DNA from: Brevirhabdus sp.
GTDB taxonomy: Bacteria; Pseudomonadota; Alphaproteobacteria; Rhodobacterales; Rhodobacteraceae
DNA length: 64,000 nucleotides
Direction of reading: 5' to 3'
NCBI GenBank assembly: GCA_024637315.1
Contig: JAGXFH010000078.1
Location: 1-64,000 of the forward strand
Under the pieces are notes generated by a model that saw nothing but the letters and a program-made list of their open reading frames with translations, made no database searches and was not told the DNA's origin. The stretch's first letter is position 1. The number at the start of each line of letters is the position of its first letter. Both the position numbers and the translations under genes were made by a program. Shown here piece after piece: positions 27,681-39,323 of this stretch.

Positions 27681-28847
27681 ATGGCCCGACAGAACTATAT
27701 CTTCACCTCGGAATCCGTTTCCGAGGGCCACCCCGACAAGGTCTGCGACCGGATCTCTGACGCGATCCTTGACGCCTTTCTGGCCGAGGATCCCGAGGCG
27801 CGGGTAGCGTGCGAAACCTTCGCCACCACCGACCGCGTCATCGTCGGCGGCGAGGTCCGGGGCCCAGCCACCGTTATCCAGCGGGTCGAGGACATCGCCC
27901 GCGACTGCGTTCGGGATATCGGGTATGAGCAGGAGGGCTTTCACTGGGCCAATCTGAAGGTCGACAGCTATCTGCACGCGCAATCGGCCGATATCGCCCA
28001 AGGCGTCGATGGCGGTGGCAACAAGGATGAAGGCGCCGGCGATCAGGGGATCATGTTCGGCTACGCGGTGAACGAGACGCCGGAACTGATGCCCGCGCCG
28101 ATCCTGTTCGCCCATGCGATCCTGCGCCGGCTGGCAAAGGTTCGCAAGGATGGCAGCGAGCCTGCGCTCGGTCCCGACGCAAAATCACAACTGACCGTCC
28201 GCTACGAGGCCGGTCGACCCGTTGGCATCAGTTCGATCGTTCTGTCCACCCAGCATACCGACCCTTCGCTCACTTCCGAAGATGTGCGCGCCATCGTCGA
28301 GCCCCATATCCGCGACGAACTGCCCGAGGGCTGGCTGATCGACGACACCGAGTGGTGGGTGAACCCGACCGGCAAGTTCGTGATCGGCGGGCCGGATGGT
28401 GATGCCGGTTTGACCGGGCGCAAGATCATCGTCGACACCTATGGCGGTGCCGCGCCGCATGGCGGCGGCGCGTTTTCCGGCAAGGATCCGACCAAGGTCG
28501 ACCGCTCGGCGGCCTATGCCGCGCGCTATCTGGCCAAGAACGTCGTGGCGGCTGGTTTGGCAGAGCGTTGCTTGATTCAGCTTTCCTACGCCATCGGCGT
28601 GGCCAAGCCGCTGTCGATCTATGTCGACACCTACGGCACCGGCGATATCGACGCCACCAGTATCGAGCGTGCAGTCGCCAAGGTCATGGACCTGACGCCG
28701 CGTGGCATCCGACAGCATCTGCAAATGAACAAGCCGATCTACCAGCGCACCGCCGCCTATGGGCATTTCGGCCGCGCGCCCGATGCGGATGGCGGCTTCA
28801 GCTGGGAGAAGACCGATCTGGTCGATGAGCTGAAGGCGGCGGTCTGA
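27681..28847 (+). CDS. metK: S-adenosylmethionine synthase
   Basis: 388 residues. It makes SAM from methionine and ATP in the cytoplasm. Motifs are complete: [16 protein letters not shown] at the start, [33 protein letters not shown] and [16 protein letters not shown]. It is preceded by a likely SAM/SAH riboswitch and followed by a strong terminator. It closes the miaB-to-metK series. Confidence 0.97.
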   Translation: MARQNYIFTSESVSEGHPDKVCDRISDAILDAFLAEDPEARVACETFATTDRVIVGGEVRGPATVIQRVEDIARDCVRDIGYEQEGFHWANLKVDSYLHAQSADIAQGVDGGGNKDEGAGDQGIMFGYAVNETPELMPAPILFAHAILRRLAKVRKDGSEPALGPDAKSQLTVRYEAGRPVGISSIVLSTQHTDPSLTSEDVRAIVEPHIRDELPEGWLIDDTEWWVNPTGKFVIGGPDGDAGLTGRKIIVDTYGGAAPHGGGAFSGKDPTKVDRSAAYAARYLAKNVVAAGLAERCLIQLSYAIGVAKPLSIYVDTYGTGDIDATSIERAVAKVMDLTPRGIRQHLQMNKPIYQRTAAYGHFGRAPDADGGFSWEKTDLVDELKAAV

Positions 28848-28875
28848 GCGGCGACGGACCACGTTCCCTACAATG

Positions 28876-28904
28876 AAAAAGGCCCCGCTTGGCGGGGCCT
28901 TTTT
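28876..28904. terminator. rho-independent terminator after metK
   Basis: AAAAAGGCCCCGC and GCGGGGCCTTTTT form a 13-bp perfect stem with a 3-base loop. Because A and T runs flank both sides, it can end metK (plus strand) and the convergent DoxX gene (minus strand). Confidence 0.92.
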
Positions 28905-28923
28905 GGTCTTCCGTGCCTGCGGA

Positions 28924-29349
28924 TTACGCGGCGGGTATGGCCTCGGGTTCCTTGCGGTCGAGCGCAAGTGGACCGGCGCCGAGCGCCACCACCATCAACA
29001 TTCCGCCGGCGATGCTGACATTCTTCATGAAGCTGATCATCTCTGCCTGGGCTTGCATGCCCTCTAGCCCGAGTGACGGGATGAAGTGAAAGAGCAGGCC
29101 GGACAGCAGGCTGAACCCCGCCAGCAGGAAAGCCACCAGCCGGGTCTGCCAGCCGAGGACCAGGGCGATGCCCCCGCCAATCTCGAACAGGATGACCAAT
29201 GGAAGAAACCCGCCGGGCACGCCCATCATCTCCATATAACCTTGGGTGCCCGAATAGCCGGTGATCTTCTGCACCCCGGCGATAACGAAGATAAGCGCAA
29301 GAAGCAGCCGTCCCACAGGAGCGGCATAGGATTGCAGGTGAGTCGTCAT
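28924..29349 (-). CDS. DoxX-family membrane protein
   Basis: 141 residues with four predicted helices. The start GRLLLALIFVIAGVQKITG and FEIGGGIALVLGW are typical of the DoxX family of small inner-membrane proteins, several of which are linked to respiration or thiol stress. The role here is unknown. It lies alone, convergent with metK and divergent from trmB. Confidence 0.87.
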   Translation of the reverse strand: MTTHLQSYAAPVGRLLLALIFVIAGVQKITGYSGTQGYMEMMGVPGGFLPLVILFEIGGGIALVLGWQTRLVAFLLAGFSLLSGLLFHFIPSLGLEGMQAQAEMISFMKNVSIAGGMLMVVALGAGPLALDRKEPEAIPAA

Positions 29350-29539
29350 GGTTTAAGTCCTTTTGTGAATGATCTCTGCCCGGATACGAGCCACATGAAA
29401 GGTTTGCCTGACTCTGTAGCGGCGCACCATTCGGTGAAAACGGACAGTCCATGTGCTTGGTTGCACATATCGGGGCAGTCACGCAGCAGGCTGAACCAAG
29501 GAGTTGATTGCGCGCATCCGCACCGGTAGGGAGACGCGC

Positions 29540-30253
29540 ATGAGCAATGACAGCCATCCTTCCGGGGCGCCGTGGCGCAATTTCTATGGACGCCGCAAGG
29601 GCAAGACTCTCCGCGAGAGTCAGAAAGAGTATCTGGATCAGGATCTTGCCGCCATGTCGCCCGGTCCAGTCGACTGGGACGTAAACCCGAAGCGTGAGCC
29701 GCTGGATCTTGCCGGGCGTTTCGGGGGCAAACCCGTCTGGCTGGAAATCGGGTTCGGCGGCGGCGAGCATCTGGTGCACCAGGCGGCGCTGCACCCAGAG
29801 GTCGAGATCATCGGCTGCGAACCGTTCATCAACGTCGTCGCGATGCTTTTGGGAAAGATCCGGGACGCCGGGGTCTCGAATGTCGCGATCCATCCCGACG
29901 ATGTGCGCGATCTCTTCGACGTGCTGCCGGACGGCTCGATCGAGCGGGCGTTCCTGCTCTATCCCGATCCCTGGCCGAAGAAGAGACATCATCGCAGACG
30001 TTTCGTGACGCCCGAGTTCCTGGAACCACTGTCGCGGGTTCTGGAGCCCGGCGCGATCTTTCGGGTGGCAACGGACATTCCGGATTATGTGCGTCAGGCG
30101 CTGGAAGAGGTACACAAGGCGGGCTTCGACTGGCTGGCAGAGGATCCATCGGACTGGCGCACACCCTGGCCCGACTGGATCGAAACACGCTACGAGGCGA
30201 AGGCCTTGCGGGAAGGCCGGGTGCCGCATTACCTGACGTTCCGACGGCAATAG
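29540..30253 (+). CDS. trmB: tRNA (guanine-N7-)-methyltransferase
   Basis: About 237 residues. It methylates G46 in the tRNA variable loop using SAM. Family motifs: an N-terminal [11 protein letters not shown], the SAM loop [28 protein letters not shown] and the C-terminal region [14 protein letters not shown] chose the ATG at 29540 behind GGGAG; the frame continues 12 codons upstream without homology. Proximity to metK is common in alphaproteobacteria. Confidence 0.95.
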   Translation: MSNDSHPSGAPWRNFYGRRKGKTLRESQKEYLDQDLAAMSPGPVDWDVNPKREPLDLAGRFGGKPVWLEIGFGGGEHLVHQAALHPEVEIIGCEPFINVVAMLLGKIRDAGVSNVAIHPDDVRDLFDVLPDGSIERAFLLYPDPWPKKRHHRRRFVTPEFLEPLSRVLEPGAIFRVATDIPDYVRQALEEVHKAGFDWLAEDPSDWRTPWPDWIETRYEAKALREGRVPHYLTFRRQ

Positions 30254-30372
30254 CGGCGCAGCCCCCCGGCCGGACGTTCCTGCCGCCGGGCAAGGACCGG
30301 GTGCTGCTTTTCCTGCATGGACCGTCCGAAGAGGCTGCGCTATCAGGGCGCGAGCATCTTGAAGGAGCCCTC

Positions 30373-31722
30373 ATGTCTGACCATGGCGATCCGATTCCAA
30401 TGACATCGCACCGAGCGGCGCCGCTGAACGGCGTGGCCGAAGTGCCAGGGGACAAGTCGATATCTCATCGCGCGCTGATCCTCGGGGCGCTCTCGGTCGG
30501 CGAATCCCGGATCAGCGGCCTGCTGGAAGGGCAGGACGTTCTGGATACTGCCAGCGCAATGCGGGCTTTCGGGGCGGATGTGCAGCAGCACGGCCCCGGA
30601 GAATGGTCGGTTCACGGTGTCGGTGTCGGTGGCTTTGCCGAGCCTGCGCAGGTGATCGATTGCGGCAATTCCGGCACCGGAGTTCGGCTGATCATGGGGG
30701 CGATGGCCACCAGCCCGATCGCCGCGACATTCACCGGTGACGCCAGCCTGCGATCGCGCCCGATGGGGCGGATCACCGATCCGATCTCGCTTTTCGGTGC
30801 GCGCGCCTATGGGCGCTCCGGGGGGCGTCTGCCCATGACGATCCTGGGCGCGGCCGACCCCGTGCCGGTCCGTTACACGGTGCCGATACCCTCGGCGCAG
30901 GTCAAGTCGGCCGTGCTGCTGGCCGGGCTGAACGCCCCCGGTGAAACCATTGTGATCGAACGAGAAGCCACGCGCGACCACACAGAGCGGATGCTGGCAG
31001 GCTTCGGTGCCGAACTGCGCGTTGAGGATAGCGAAGAGGGCCGTGTCATCACCTTGACGGGGCAACCGGAACTCCGCCCTCAAAACGTCGCAGTGCCGCG
31101 CGATCCCTCGTCGGCGGCTTTCCCGGTCTGCGCCGCGCTGATTGTCCAAGGTTCGGAAATCACCGTGCCGGGGGTGAGCCAGAACCCGACGCGGAATGGC
31201 ATCTACACCACGCTGGTCGAGATGGGTGCGGATATCAGTTTCGAGAACCCCCGAGAGGAGGGCGGCGAGCCTGTCGCCGACCTCCGGGTCAGGTTCTCGC
31301 AACTCAGAGGTGTCGAGGTTCCCCCGGGCCGCGCCGCCAGCATGATCGACGAGTATCCGGTGCTCTCCGTCGTCGCGGCCTTTGCCGAAGGCAGGACAGT
31401 GATGCGCGGCGTCAAGGAGTTGCGGGTAAAGGAAAGCGACCGGATCGACGCGATGGCGCGGGGGCTCGAGGCCAATGGCGTGACTGTCGAGGAAGAGGAA
31501 GATACCTTCATCGTGCACGGGCTGGGGCAGGGCGGAGTTCCCGGCGGAGCCCTATGCGCGACCCATCTGGACCATCGCATCGCGATGAGCTTTCTGGTGC
31601 TCGGAATGGCCGCGCAAAAGCCGGTCCGCATCGACGATGCCGGGCCGGTGGCGACCTCTTTCCCGGTTTTCGAGCCGCTGATGACGGATCTTGGCGCGAA
31701 GCTGGAGCGGACCGGGGCATGA
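30373..31722 (+). CDS. aroA: 3-phosphoshikimate 1-carboxyvinyltransferase (EPSP synthase)
   Basis: About 449 residues. This is the sixth step of the shikimate pathway, from shikimate-3-phosphate and PEP to EPSP. Key motifs are present: [63 protein letters not shown] and [12 protein letters not shown]. At the PEP site, residues GNSGTG are followed by VRLIMGAMA rather than the TRLLLG of many class I enzymes, so herbicide sensitivity cannot be judged by eye. The ATG at 30373 has GAAGGAG upstream. Its stop overlaps the cmk start (ATGA). Confidence 0.96.
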   Translation: MSDHGDPIPMTSHRAAPLNGVAEVPGDKSISHRALILGALSVGESRISGLLEGQDVLDTASAMRAFGADVQQHGPGEWSVHGVGVGGFAEPAQVIDCGNSGTGVRLIMGAMATSPIAATFTGDASLRSRPMGRITDPISLFGARAYGRSGGRLPMTILGAADPVPVRYTVPIPSAQVKSAVLLAGLNAPGETIVIEREATRDHTERMLAGFGAELRVEDSEEGRVITLTGQPELRPQNVAVPRDPSSAAFPVCAALIVQGSEITVPGVSQNPTRNGIYTTLVEMGADISFENPREEGGEPVADLRVRFSQLRGVEVPPGRAASMIDEYPVLSVVAAFAEGRTVMRGVKELRVKESDRIDAMARGLEANGVTVEEEEDTFIVHGLGQGGVPGGALCATHLDHRIAMSFLVLGMAAQKPVRIDDAGPVATSFPVFEPLMTDLGAKLERTGA

Positions 31723-32339
31723 GGTTCACCGTCGCCATCGACGGCCCCGCCGCTTCTGGAAAGGGTACGATCGCCAAGGCGGTAGCCGCGCATTTCGGCT
31801 TCGCGCATCTCGATACCGGTCTGCTATACCGCGCCACAGGACGGCGTGTCGCTGCGGGCGAACAGCCGTTGGAAGCCGCGCGCGCCTTGCGAGCCGAAGA
31901 TCTCCACCGCGACGATCTGCGGAGTGTCGCGGTGGCGCAAGCCGCTTCCAAAGTGGCCGCAATTCCAGAAGTCCGGGCCGCGCTGGTGGATTTTCAACGC
32001 GACTTTGCCCGCCGCGAAGGCGGCACGGTGCTAGACGGGCGCGATATCGGAACGGTGATCTGCCCGAAAGCGGAGGTAAAGCTTTACGTCACCGCCAACG
32101 ACGACGTGCGCGCCCGACGGCGGCACGCCGAGCTTGCGGGCAATGGCGCCGATGTCACCCTGGATCAGGTTATGGCCGATCTCCGGGCCCGCGATGCCCG
32201 TGACAGCGAACGCGACATCGCGCCGATGAAGCCCGCGCCCGATGCGCTCTTGCTAGACACGACAAACCTCTCTATAGACTCCGCCGTTGAAGAGGCCGTC
32301 AGAGCTGTAAAACAAAAACTTGAGCAGGGTCGGGGTTAA
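31719..32339 (+). CDS. cmk: cytidylate kinase
   Basis: 206 residues. It phosphorylates CMP/dCMP with ATP. Walker [16 protein letters not shown] and [10 protein letters not shown] are at the N-terminus, with [13 protein letters not shown] and the Arg-rich [16 protein letters not shown] lid in the second half. The start overlaps the aroA stop by four bases, the conserved aroA-cmk-rpsA arrangement. Confidence 0.95.
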   Translation: MRFTVAIDGPAASGKGTIAKAVAAHFGFAHLDTGLLYRATGRRVAAGEQPLEAARALRAEDLHRDDLRSVAVAQAASKVAAIPEVRAALVDFQRDFARREGGTVLDGRDIGTVICPKAEVKLYVTANDDVRARRRHAELAGNGADVTLDQVMADLRARDARDSERDIAPMKPAPDALLLDTTNLSIDSAVEEAVRAVKQKLEQGRG

Positions 32340-32450
32340 CCACCGGCCCTGATTGTTTTACAGAGATCGCGAGCAGCAGAAACGAAACCCAAAGACCTGC
32401 GGAGACAACCGCATGGCCAGAATAAACGACTGAAAAGGAACTGAACACGC

Positions 32451-34133
32451 ATGTGCGCCAAAGCAACTATGGACGAATTCGAAGCCCTGCTTGAAGAGAG
32501 CTTCGAGATTGACACACCCGAGGAAGGGTCTGTCGTCAAAGGCAAGGTCATCGCAATCGAAGCGGGACAAGCCATCATCGATGTCGGCTACAAGATGGAA
32601 GGCCGCGTCGATCTGAAGGAATTCGCAAATCCGGGCGAAGCCCCCGAAATCGCCGTCGGCGACGAGGTAGAGGTGTTCCTTGACCGGGTCGAGAACGCCC
32701 GTGGCGAAGCCTCGATCAGCCGTGACAAGGCCCGCCGCGAGGAAGCCTGGGACCATCTGGAAAAAGCCTACGAGAAGGAAGAGCGCGTCGAAGGCGCCAT
32801 CTTCGGTCGCGTCAAGGGCGGGTTCACCGTCGATCTGGGTGGCGCTGTCGCCTTCCTGCCCGGCAGCCAGGTCGATGTGCGCCCGGTGCGCGACGCCGGC
32901 CCGCTGATGGGCATGAAGCAGCCCTTCCAGATTCTGAAAATGGACCGCCGCCGCGGCAACATCGTTGTCTCGCGCCGTGCCATCCTTGAAGAATCTCGTG
33001 CCGAGCAGCGCGCCGAGGTGATCGGCAACCTGACCGAAGGCCAGGCGATCGACGGCGTGGTCAAGAACATCACTGAATACGGTGCGTTCGTGGATCTGGG
33101 CGGTGTTGACGGGCTACTGCACGTCACAGACATGGCCTGGCGCCGCGTCAACCATCCCTCGGAGATCCTGTCGATCGGCGAGACCATCAAGGTTCAGGTC
33201 ATCAAGATCAACAAGGAAACCCACCGCATCAGCCTTGGGATGAAGCAACTGCAGGACGATCCGTGGGATACCGTCGAAGCCAAGTTTCCGCTCGGCTCGG
33301 TCCATACCGGTCGGGTAACGAACATCACCGATTACGGTGCGTTTGTTGAACTGGAGGCAGGCGTCGAAGGACTGGTCCATGTCAGCGAGATGTCCTGGAC
33401 CAAGAAGAACGTCCATCCGGGAAAGATCGTGTCGACCTCTCAGGAAGTCGAAGTCATGGTGCTGGAAATCGACACCGCCAAGCGCCGCGTTTCGCTGGGG
33501 CTCAAGCAGACCCAGCGCAATCCGTGGGAAGTCTTCGCCGAAACCCATCCCGCCGGGACCGAAGTCGAGGGCGAGGTCAAGAACATCACCGAATTCGGTC
33601 TGTTCATCGGTCTCGAAGGCGAGATCGACGGCATGGTTCACCTGTCGGACCTTTCATGGGACGAGCGAGGCGAGGATGCGATCCAGAGCTACCACAAGGG
33701 CGACGTGGTGAAGGCCGCCGTCACCGAGGTCGATGTCGAGAAAGAGCGTATCTCGCTCTCGATCAAGGCTTTGGGCGAAGACAGCTTCTCGGAAGCCGTC
33801 GACGGCGTGAAGCGCGGCTCGATCATTACTGTCACTGTGACCAAGATCGAGGATGGCGGGATTGAGGTGGAATATGAAGGTGCGAAATCCTTCATCCGCC
33901 GGTCCGACCTGTCGCGCGACCGTGCCGAACAGCGCCCCGAGCGCTTCGGCGTAGGCGACAAGGTCGATGTCCGCGTGACCAACGTGGATGCCAAGACCCG
34001 CCGTCTGGGCTTGTCGATCAAGGCCCGCGAAATCGCCGAGGAAAAGGAAGCCGTACAACAGTATGGTTCGTCCGATTCCGGCGCCTCGCTGGGTGACATT
34101 CTGGGGGCGGCGCTGAAAGGCGACGACAAGTAA
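32451..34133 (+). CDS. rpsA: 30S ribosomal protein S1
   Basis: 560 residues with six S1/OB-fold repeats. Each repeat is marked by forms of G-x-V-x-x-I-x-x-x-G-x-F-V-x-L, such as [40 protein letters not shown] and [20 protein letters not shown]. The protein brings mRNA to the 30S subunit. The 110-base leader after cmk may carry its own promoter and autoregulatory structure, though I could not define one. A strong terminator follows. Confidence 0.96.
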   Translation: MCAKATMDEFEALLEESFEIDTPEEGSVVKGKVIAIEAGQAIIDVGYKMEGRVDLKEFANPGEAPEIAVGDEVEVFLDRVENARGEASISRDKARREEAWDHLEKAYEKEERVEGAIFGRVKGGFTVDLGGAVAFLPGSQVDVRPVRDAGPLMGMKQPFQILKMDRRRGNIVVSRRAILEESRAEQRAEVIGNLTEGQAIDGVVKNITEYGAFVDLGGVDGLLHVTDMAWRRVNHPSEILSIGETIKVQVIKINKETHRISLGMKQLQDDPWDTVEAKFPLGSVHTGRVTNITDYGAFVELEAGVEGLVHVSEMSWTKKNVHPGKIVSTSQEVEVMVLEIDTAKRRVSLGLKQTQRNPWEVFAETHPAGTEVEGEVKNITEFGLFIGLEGEIDGMVHLSDLSWDERGEDAIQSYHKGDVVKAAVTEVDVEKERISLSIKALGEDSFSEAVDGVKRGSIITVTVTKIEDGGIEVEYEGAKSFIRRSDLSRDRAEQRPERFGVGDKVDVRVTNVDAKTRRLGLSIKAREIAEEKEAVQQYGSSDSGASLGDILGAALKGDDK

Positions 34134-34156
34134 ACCCGGCCCAATTGATGAGTGAC

Positions 34157-34182
34157 AACGGCCCCGCAAGCGCGGGGCCGTT
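34157..34182 (+). terminator. rho-independent terminator after rpsA
   Basis: AACGGCCCCGC (34157-34167) pairs with GCGGGGCCGTT (34172-34182) around a 4-base loop, followed by T-rich TGTTTT. It lies 24 bases after the rpsA stop. Confidence 0.9.
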
Positions 34183-34426
34183 TGTTTTCACGGCCGCGAA
34201 TCAATGGCCGTGCCGCGATCGCGAACTTGGCCGATTTGGCTCATGCCAGCACATCAATCCCTGTGGTCCCCCGGCAATATCACTGAAAATCAGCGCATTA
34301 GCGCCGCTTTTCTTCACCGACAGGCGTGTTGGTGTTTGTACCGACCGCAATTCCGCTTATAGTCTGCGTCGTGCCACAACAAAGCGATTGAACGCTGGCA
34401 TCGTGTCAAACGGGGGGATGGAACGG

Positions 34427-34708
34427 ATGATCCGATCGGAACTGATCCAGAAAATCGCAGACGAGAATCCTCACCTTTACCAGCGCGATGTCGAACGCAT
34501 CGTCAACACGATCTTCGAGGAAATCATCGAAGCCATGGCGCGCGGTGACAGGGTTGAACTGCGGGGGTTTGGTGCGTTCTCGGTGAAGCAGCGAGACGCC
34601 CGGACAGGCCGGAACCCGCGCACCGGTGACAGCGTTATGGTCGAGGAAAAACACGTTCCGTTCTTCAAGACCGGCAAGTTGCTGCGGGATCGCCTGAACG
34701 GGAAATAG
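34427..34708 (+). CDS. ihfB: integration host factor subunit beta
   Basis: 94 residues. The HU/IHF fold is complete: [20 protein letters not shown], then [20 protein letters not shown] and the DNA-contacting arm [11 protein letters not shown] with its Pro. IHF bends DNA for recombination, replication and transcription. The ATG at 34427 starts at the conserved N-terminus; another ATG at 34418 would add three residues. The position after rpsA is conserved in alpha- and gammaproteobacteria. Confidence 0.95.
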   Translation: MIRSELIQKIADENPHLYQRDVERIVNTIFEEIIEAMARGDRVELRGFGAFSVKQRDARTGRNPRTGDSVMVEEKHVPFFKTGKLLRDRLNGK

Positions 34709-34717
34709 GACCCGGCC

Positions 34718-35080
34718 ATGATACGCTATATTCGTTACGCCCTACTGGCCGCGCTGGCCATTGTTCTGATCGCGGTCGCCTTGGCGAACCGCGAAGCCGT
34801 CACCTTGCGCCTGATGACAGACGATCTGGCCGATCTCGTGGGTATGAACGCTGCGATCACGCTGCCGCTTTTCGTCGTCATTTTTGGCGGGATCATTGCG
34901 GGTCTGTTGGTCGGGTTCGTCTGGGAATGGTTGCGCGAGCACAAACATCGCGCCGAAGCCGTCCGTCAGCGCCGTGAAAAAGACCGCCTGAAGCGAGAAG
35001 TCGGTCGCTTGCGCGAAACCAGCGCCGAAACCGATGACGACATTCTGGCGCTGCTGGAAAGCTCTGGCGCAAAGCGTTAA
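34718..35080 (+). CDS. LapA-domain (DUF1049) membrane protein
   Basis: 120 residues. Two hydrophobic segments (about 5-23 and 45-68) flank NREAVTLRLM, the hallmark of LapA/DUF1049 proteins. A charged helical cytoplasmic tail of about 45 residues follows. LapA works with LapB (YciM) in controlling lipopolysaccharide synthesis in enterobacteria; here lapB is absent and the role is inferred. It starts 9 bases after ihfB, as in many alphaproteobacteria. Confidence 0.85.
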   Translation: MIRYIRYALLAALAIVLIAVALANREAVTLRLMTDDLADLVGMNAAITLPLFVVIFGGIIAGLLVGFVWEWLREHKHRAEAVRQRREKDRLKREVGRLRETSAETDDDILALLESSGAKR

Positions 35081-35089
35081 GCCTGCCAC

Positions 35090-35734
35090 ATGGCACATGA
35101 CATCCGGGTCAAGATCTGCGGGCTGCGAGAGCCAGAACACATGCGCGCCGCCGTGGCGGCCGGGGCTGGCTATGTCGGCTTGGTGTTTTTCGCCCGGTCG
35201 CCGCGTCACCTGAGCGTTCAGGAGGCGTTCGAATTGGCCGTAGATGTGCCGCCGGGGGTGGCCAAGGTTGCGCTTGTGGTCAATGCAACCGATGCAGTGC
35301 TTGACGATATCGTCGAGACGGTTCCGCTGGACATGCTGCAACTTCACGGCTCTGAAACCGCCGAACGCGTCGCCGAGATCCGCGACCGCTACCGGCTGCC
35401 GGTGATGAAGGCCGTCGGAGTTTCGGATGAGGGCGATCTGGCGGCGCTCGCCGAGTATGGTCGTGTCGCAGACCAGCTTCTCGTCGATGCCAAGCCGCCA
35501 AAAAATGCCGCACTGCCCGGTGGCAACGGCCTTGCTTTTGACTGGAGACTGATCGCTGGCCGGCGTTGGCCGGTGCCATGGATGCTGGCTGGAGGCCTGA
35601 CCGTGGAGAACGTCGCCGAGGCCATCCGGCTGACCGGCGCGCGGCAGGTCGATGTATCCTCTGGCGTAGAAACCGCGCCGGGTGTCAAGGATATCGCGAT
35701 GATCGAAGCTTTTATCCGGGCAGCGCAGGCATGA
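35090..35734 (+). CDS. trpF: phosphoribosylanthranilate isomerase
   Basis: 214 residues. It converts N-(5-phosphoribosyl)anthranilate to the ribulose derivative in tryptophan synthesis. [23 protein letters not shown] carries the general-base Cys. [18 protein letters not shown] with the general-acid Asp, and [18 protein letters not shown] complete the barrel. It starts 9 bases after lapA and overlaps the GNAT gene start by 4 bases. Confidence 0.95.
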   Translation: MAHDIRVKICGLREPEHMRAAVAAGAGYVGLVFFARSPRHLSVQEAFELAVDVPPGVAKVALVVNATDAVLDDIVETVPLDMLQLHGSETAERVAEIRDRYRLPVMKAVGVSDEGDLAALAEYGRVADQLLVDAKPPKNAALPGGNGLAFDWRLIAGRRWPVPWMLAGGLTVENVAEAIRLTGARQVDVSSGVETAPGVKDIAMIEAFIRAAQA

Positions 35735-36177
35735 TCACGTTCCGCGAGGCCACCCGCGAGGATGTACCCGCCGTCGTGACGATGCTGCGCGACGACGCGC
35801 TTGGCGCGGGCCGGGAAACAGCATCCGATGCCGAGTATGCGGCGGCCTTCGACCGGATGCAGACCGAAGCCGCGAACCACATGATCGTCGGAGAGCGGGA
35901 TGGCTGTATCGTGGCGACCTACCAGATCACCTTCATCAGCGGGCTTTCGCTTCGGGCAGCACGCCGCGCCCAGATCGAAAGCGTGCGCGTCGCCAGTGAT
36001 CTGCGGGGCCAGCGCATCGGCGCGGCGCTGTTCGCGGATGCCGAAGCACGCGCCCACGCCGCCGGCTGCAGCCTGATCCAGTTGACCACCAACGCCACCC
36101 GCGACCGGGCGCGGGCCTTCTACGAGCGGCTCGGCTTTACGGCCAGCCATGTTGGATATAAACGCGATCTGGACTGA
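35731..36177 (+). CDS. GNAT-family N-acetyltransferase
   Basis: 148 residues, a single GNAT domain. It opens [15 protein letters not shown]. The acetyl-CoA loop region is [20 protein letters not shown], followed by [24 protein letters not shown]. The substrate is unknown. It is translationally coupled between trpF and trpB (ATGA with trpF, 14 bases before trpB), so it is transcribed with tryptophan genes although no tryptophan-specific role is known. Confidence 0.9.
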   Translation: MITFREATREDVPAVVTMLRDDALGAGRETASDAEYAAAFDRMQTEAANHMIVGERDGCIVATYQITFISGLSLRAARRAQIESVRVASDLRGQRIGAALFADAEARAHAAGCSLIQLTTNATRDRARAFYERLGFTASHVGYKRDLD

Positions 36178-36191
36178 CAGGAGACGCGACA

Positions 36192-37430
36192 ATGGCCGAT
36201 GATCTTTTCAACAGCTTCATGAACGGACCCGATGAAAACGGGCGGTTCGGAAAATTCGGCGGGCGGTTCGTCAGCGAGACACTGATGCCGCTGATCCTGT
36301 CGCTTGAAGAGGAATACGAGAAGGCCAAGACCGACGAAAGCTTCTGGGCCGAGATGGAAGACCTGTGGAAACACTACGTGGGCCGCCCCAGCCCACTTTA
36401 CTATGCCGACCGGCTGACCAGGCATCTTGGCGGTGCAAAGATCTACCTCAAGCGGGATGAGCTGAACCACACCGGCGCGCACAAGATCAACAACGTGCTG
36501 GGTCAGATCATCCTGGCTCGCCGGATGGGCAAGACCCGGATCATCGCCGAGACCGGGGCCGGGCAGCATGGCGTCGCCACCGCCACCGTCTGCGCCAAGT
36601 TCGGGCTGAAATGCGTTGTCTATATGGGCGCGCATGATGTGGAACGGCAAGCGCCCAATGTTTTCCGTATGCGCCTGCTGGGTGCCGAGGTGCATCCCGT
36701 GACATCTGGCCGCGGCACGCTCAAGGATGCGATGAACGACGCGTTGCGGGACTGGGTGACGAATGTGCGCGACACGTTCTATTGCATCGGCACGGTCGCG
36801 GGTCCGCATCCCTATCCCGCGATGGTGCGCGATTTCCAGTCGATTATCGGCAAGGAAGTCCGTTGGCAGCTGGCTGAGCAGGAGGGCGAGGGCCGTCTGC
36901 CCGACACCGTGATCGCGGCGATCGGCGGCGGCTCGAACGCGATGGGGCTGTTCTATCCGTTTCTGGACGATCCAACCGTGCGGATCATCGGGGTCGAGGC
37001 CGGCGGCAAGGGTGTGAACGACAAGTACGAGCATTGCGCCAGCCTGACCGGCGGGCGTCCAGGTGTGCTGCATGGCAACCGCACTTATCTCTTGCAGGAT
37101 GCGGACGGGCAGATCCTGGAAGGCTTCAGCATCTCGGCCGGGCTCGATTACCCCGGCATCGGGCCGGAACATTCCTGGTTGCACGACATTGGCCGTGCCG
37201 AATATGTCTCGATCACAGATGCCGAGGCGCTGGAAGCGTTCCAGCTGAGCTGCGCGCAAGAAGGCATCATCCCCGCCCTGGAACCCAGCCACGCGCTGGC
37301 CCACGTGATCAAGATCGCGCCAGACCTGCCGGGCGACCATATCATCGTGATGAACATGTGCGGGCGGGGCGACAAGGATATCTTTACCGTCGCCAAACAT
37401 CTGGGATTCGAGATCAATACCGGCGGCTAG
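36192..37430 (+). CDS. trpB: tryptophan synthase beta chain
   Basis: 412 residues. It condenses indole with serine using PLP. The Schiff-base lysine sits in [14 protein letters not shown], the phosphate-binding loop is GGGSNAMG, and [20 protein letters not shown] is the substrate loop. The gene follows trpF and a GNAT gene. Its partner trpA lies about 11 kb downstream on the other strand, so the two subunits are not co-transcribed here. CAGGAGA precedes the ATG. Confidence 0.97.
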   Translation: MADDLFNSFMNGPDENGRFGKFGGRFVSETLMPLILSLEEEYEKAKTDESFWAEMEDLWKHYVGRPSPLYYADRLTRHLGGAKIYLKRDELNHTGAHKINNVLGQIILARRMGKTRIIAETGAGQHGVATATVCAKFGLKCVVYMGAHDVERQAPNVFRMRLLGAEVHPVTSGRGTLKDAMNDALRDWVTNVRDTFYCIGTVAGPHPYPAMVRDFQSIIGKEVRWQLAEQEGEGRLPDTVIAAIGGGSNAMGLFYPFLDDPTVRIIGVEAGGKGVNDKYEHCASLTGGRPGVLHGNRTYLLQDADGQILEGFSISAGLDYPGIGPEHSWLHDIGRAEYVSITDAEALEAFQLSCAQEGIIPALEPSHALAHVIKIAPDLPGDHIIVMNMCGRGDKDIFTVAKHLGFEINTGG

Positions 37431-37516
37431 GATTTTGGGCTTTGAAATGCTGGGAAAGACACCTGCATGCATCAGGGCGGGCGCTCTCTCGCGCGCATAA
37501 ACTTGGGTTTATGTCT

Positions 37517-37559
37517 TTGGGCCACAGGTTTAGGCGGCCGTTTCTAAACCCTTGGCCAA
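37517..37559. repeat. imperfect inverted repeat after trpB
   Basis: A 17-base arm at 37517-37533 (TTGGGCCACAGGTTTAG) faces a 16-base arm at 37544-37559 (CTAAACCCTTGGCCAA) across a 10-base spacer, with one bulge and a mismatch. It could end the trp transcript or form part of the leader of the next gene. There is no T-run, so a rho-independent terminator is unlikely. Confidence 0.5.
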
Positions 37560-37637
37560 TGGATCGACGTGGCGGGCTGGGCAACACTCTGATCAACTCG
37601 GCGCAAATCCGCGGCGGGCAGATCAACGGAGACTGAC

Positions 37638-38159
37638 ATGAAAGCCAAACTGTTCATGGGCGCCGCGGCCGGTGCCATTGCCGCCACAATGGCGTTTGCC
37701 CAATCCTCGACCGACAATCTTGTAGCGCAGCTTCAGGAGCAGGGCTTTACCCGCATCGAAGTCAAACGCGGCCCGACCCAGTTGAAGGTCGAAGCGATCC
37801 GCGGCACCACCAAGCGGGAGCTTGTATATGATCTTGCCACTGGCGAGCTTCTGAAGGCCGAGGAAGAGCGTGTGCGTCCCGGCGAGGATACCAGCCCCGG
37901 CGTGGAGTTCGACAGCCGTGACCGCGATTTCGTCGGCAGTGACCGTAATGACGATGAAGATGACGATGAAGATGACGACGGCGAGAATGACGACGACGAA
38001 CATGACGACGACGAACATGACGACGACGAGGATGATGAAGACGACGATCGTGGTGGTCATGGATCAGATGATGACGAAGATGATGACGAAGATGATCGCG
38101 ACGACGATGAGGACGATGACGACGATGACCGCAGCGGCAGCAACAGCGGGCGCGGCTAA
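37638..38159 (+). CDS. secreted PepSY-like protein with Asp-rich tail
   Basis: 173 residues. A signal peptide (cut after AFA at about 21) is followed by a small PepSY-like domain (about 25-85) with the pattern LQEQGFTRIEVKRGPTQLKV and YDLATGELLKAEEER. From about 100 to 165 the chain is mostly Asp and Glu with some His, Arg and Asn. Such tails bind calcium or other cations weakly and stay unfolded. The protein is predicted to be periplasmic or secreted. A similar but not identical protein follows at 38251. I know no named function. Confidence 0.8.
   Translation: MKAKLFMGAAAGAIAATMAFAQSSTDNLVAQLQEQGFTRIEVKRGPTQLKVEAIRGTTKRELVYDLATGELLKAEEERVRPGEDTSPGVEFDSRDRDFVGSDRNDDEDDDEDDDGENDDDEHDDDEHDDDEDDEDDDRGGHGSDDDEDDDEDDRDDDEDDDDDDRSGSNSGRG
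37949..38136 (+). repeat. GAC/GAT-rich low-complexity tract 1
   Basis: Almost every codon here is GAC, GAT or GAA, making degenerate short tandem repeats that encode the acidic tail. Such tracts can change length by slipped-strand mispairing in steps of three bases without breaking the frame. Confidence 0.8.
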
Positions 38160-38250
38160 TCCCCTGTGGCCGGTTGCCATACGTGATGCTATTTACAATA
38201 GGCGTGGCGGAGCCGGTTCCGCCACGCCTGTTCTGTAGGCGGGTTCGGAG

Positions 38251-38703
<453 letters not shown>

Positions 38704-38822
38704 GGTAACAGTGACAATGACAGTGCCAGCAGCAATCGTGGACGGCTTTGAGTGACGATTGCTTCCAATGAACGGCCCCGGACCGGACCCGACGGGGCGT
38801 CAATTCCAAGGATCGAGCCCTT

Positions 38823-39323
38823 GTGAGGGACGGACTGGTGATCTTTGCCCTTCTGGTGGTGCAGGTCTTCTGCGCCGTCTTTTTCGTATCCGACATCCTG
38901 TTGGGCGTCATCGGCCTGCAAACCGAGCCAATCAGTTGGCAAACCCGCGAACTTCTGGAGATCGGCGCCGCTCTCGGCCTTGTACTGGGCGCGGCCCTCG
39001 GGGCGGTGGCCCTGCGCCGGTCGCTGCGGCTGCGCAGAAAGGTCGAGGGGCAGTTGCGCCTCGCTTCGGGCGCGTTCATGGAAATAATGGAGGAACGGTT
39101 CAGCGAATGGGGGCTGACACCTTCCGAAAAGGACGTGGCGCTGTTCGCAATCAAGGGACTCTCGACCCAGGAAATCGCCGCCCTTCGCGCCACCAGCGAA
39201 GGCACGGTCAAGGCCCAGACCAACGCAATCTACCGTAAGGCTGGGGTCAGCGGCAGGCCGCAGCTTCTGAGCCTGTTCATCGAGGATCTGATGGGCGAGG
39301 GCCTGTTGGTCGAGACGCCTTAG
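38823..39323 (+). CDS. membrane-tethered LuxR-type regulator
   Basis: 166 residues from a GTG at 38823. Two hydrophobic segments (about 4-28 and 44-64) come first. A basic stretch RRSLRLRRKVEG is next, then a LuxR/GerE helix-turn-helix: LTPSEKDVALFAIKGLSTQEIAALRATSEGTVKAQTNAIYRKAGV. There is no receiver or ligand domain, so the membrane part may be the sensor. It lies just after the two acidic-tail proteins on the same strand and could respond to, or control, them. The stop overlaps the convergent DUF2237 stop. Confidence 0.8.
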   Translation: MRDGLVIFALLVVQVFCAVFFVSDILLGVIGLQTEPISWQTRELLEIGAALGLVLGAALGAVALRRSLRLRRKVEGQLRLASGAFMEIMEERFSEWGLTPSEKDVALFAIKGLSTQEIAALRATSEGTVKAQTNAIYRKAGVSGRPQLLSLFIEDLMGEGLLVETP

